From NCBI GenBank assembly GCA_030142905.1, contig JASJOG010000056.1, positions 665,501 to 729,500 on the forward strand: 64,000 nucleotides of DNA, given 5' to 3'. This document shows positions 62,893-64,000 of this stretch, one piece after another (position 1 is the stretch's first letter; each line of letters opens with the position of its first letter). The notes beneath the pieces were generated by a model, which saw nothing but the letters and a program-made list of their open reading frames with translations, searched no databases and was not told the origin of the DNA. Origin of the DNA: Heliopora coerulea. Lineage: Eukaryota > Cnidaria > Anthozoa > Scleralcyonacea > Helioporidae. The position numbers and the translations under genes are program-made.

Positions 62893-64000
62893 CTGAAAAA
62901 AAACAGGATTCCGGTCACTGATTTAACCCCCAACCACATGTTACTGATGAAAAAGTGCATATAAAATAAATATAAACATACAGTAAATAGAATAAAAAAC
63001 ATTGTTCAAAAATTAAAAGTTAACGAGAATTTACCGATGAACGTTCGTCAAACTCGAACCTCAGAAAAATAATTTTTCAGCCCCAGACAGGTATAGAACC
63101 CGCAACCTTCAGATGACGGGTGAAACGGTTTAACTATGGAGCTAAGGTGCAAGTGCGACGTATGTGCTGCCTAATTATAAACTACTTAATGGTAGGTAAG
63201 CGCGTACTATTTTTATTCACTAGTTGTGCTGAATCACAAACGAACGAACGAGTGACTTCTTGATTCACGACAACAAGTGAATAAAAATCGAATGAGCGAA
63301 CCAACCATGAAATAATTTATTATATGCGTACCGTGATAAACAACATTTTTATAACAAGTGATGGAGCAAACATTCCGAGTTCCTCTCCACCACAAGTCGT
63401 ATATAGACAACGTAAAAGTTTGAAGATGTATTTGTTTTTAACGATATTCTTAAAAGTTCACATGTTTAGCAAGGTAAGTATGAAAACAACGTAATAAAGA
63501 TGATATTTGAGAGCAAACAAAAAGTTCAAACTGTAAAGGTTCGTATGGGGCCCTGACTGGTCAGACGACTGTATACACTAGTGGGAAAAATCGTCTGACC
63601 AATCAGGGTCGAACTTCACCTGTAAGAGACCAAATTTATCTTTGCGCTCGCTGAGGAGTTTATCACAGTACGTATATAATAATAATGGTTTCCCTCTTTA
63701 GATATGTTAGCATGTGGGTTATAGTTCGATCCCCGTCTGGGGCTCTGGAATCCTTTTCCTGAAGTACGAGCTTGAAGAACCTTAATCTATATCAATTAAT
63801 CTCAAAGCTCCTATATGAGTAACATGTATTTAATGACAGATGTCCAAATTTGTGGATCATTTCCAAATTAACTCGTTCCCTGCAGGCTCGGTTTTATATT
63901 ATCTAGCTGCGGCTAACACCAGACGATTTTACTGCAGGGTTTGAATTGTGTTAGGATTAAGTTTTAGCTGGAGAACTGTTCGCGTTTGTTGCAAGGATGA
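62893..64000. other. Intron or upstream sequence of the ECI2-like gene
   Basis: No further exon recognised. Contains SINE remnants at 63038-63190 (minus) and 63713-63790 (plus), an inverted repeat at 63549-63608 (CCCTGACTGGTCAGACGAC against GTCTGACCAATCAGGG) and a CTGGCTAA repeat copy at 63890-63935. Confidence 0.6.
63038..63190 (-). repeat. tRNA-derived SINE, copy D (decayed)
   Basis: Minus strand has the same order as copy C: leader GCACTTGCACC, degenerate A-box, AACCTTCAGATGACGGG counterpart, B-box with changes, and the TTTTTCTGAGG tail. Confidence 0.7.

Noticed and set aside
1..64000. CRISPR array, operon or bacterial-type system
   Set aside because: No regularly spaced direct repeats with unique spacers. 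Genes are spliced, with poly(A) signals and animal domains.

Overview
This window looks like a low-GC animal nuclear genome, most likely an anthozoan cnidarian such as a stony coral. That assignment is inferred from gene content and repeats, not from a marker gene. Genes have short exons with GT-AG introns, and most of the DNA is intron or old transposon. No bacterial-type operons, rRNA or functional tRNA genes were seen. Five genes can be supported by joining exons in phase.

Layout. (1) 4.6-12.3 kb, plus strand: a small gene encoding a chromodomain with an intact aromatic cage and a C-terminal transmembrane tail. (2) 12.3-21.4 kb: intergenic repeats, including foldback elements, a decayed LINE reverse transcriptase and an unusual inverted tandem array. 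(3) 21.4-29.0 kb, plus: an ataxin-1-like gene with a complete AXH domain split by one intron. (4) 29.0-37.0 kb: repeats, among them a 1.7 kb Penelope-like palindrome carrying GIY-YIG remnants. (5) 37.0-50.6 kb, minus: a complete ten-exon GMP reductase gene whose introns hold MITEs, a foldback and a BEL/Pao fragment. (6) 50.7-62.4 kb, plus: a complete eight-exon CDYL-like gene (chromodomain plus crotonase fold), starting 154 bp from the GMP reductase start in a head-to-head arrangement. (7) 62.7-62.9 kb, minus: the last exon of an ECI2-like enoyl-CoA isomerase ending in a peroxisomal signal. The rest of that gene lies beyond the window.

How the genes relate. GMP reductase is purine salvage metabolism. 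The CDYL-like, chromodomain-tail-anchor and ataxin-1-like proteins are predicted chromatin or transcription factors. From memory of the human map, ATXN1 and GMPR are neighbours at 6p22.3, and CDYL and ECI2 both lie at 6p25, so this block appears to preserve ancient animal linkage. Two chromodomain genes with an identical intron position, and an ECI2-like gene tail-to-tail with the CDYL-like gene, also suggest how the CDY architecture might have formed locally.

The most unusual repeat signal is a set of foldback elements whose tips carry a hammerhead-ribozyme-like core (CTGANGA, a hairpin, then GAAA). The most unusual protein is the tail-anchored chromodomain protein.
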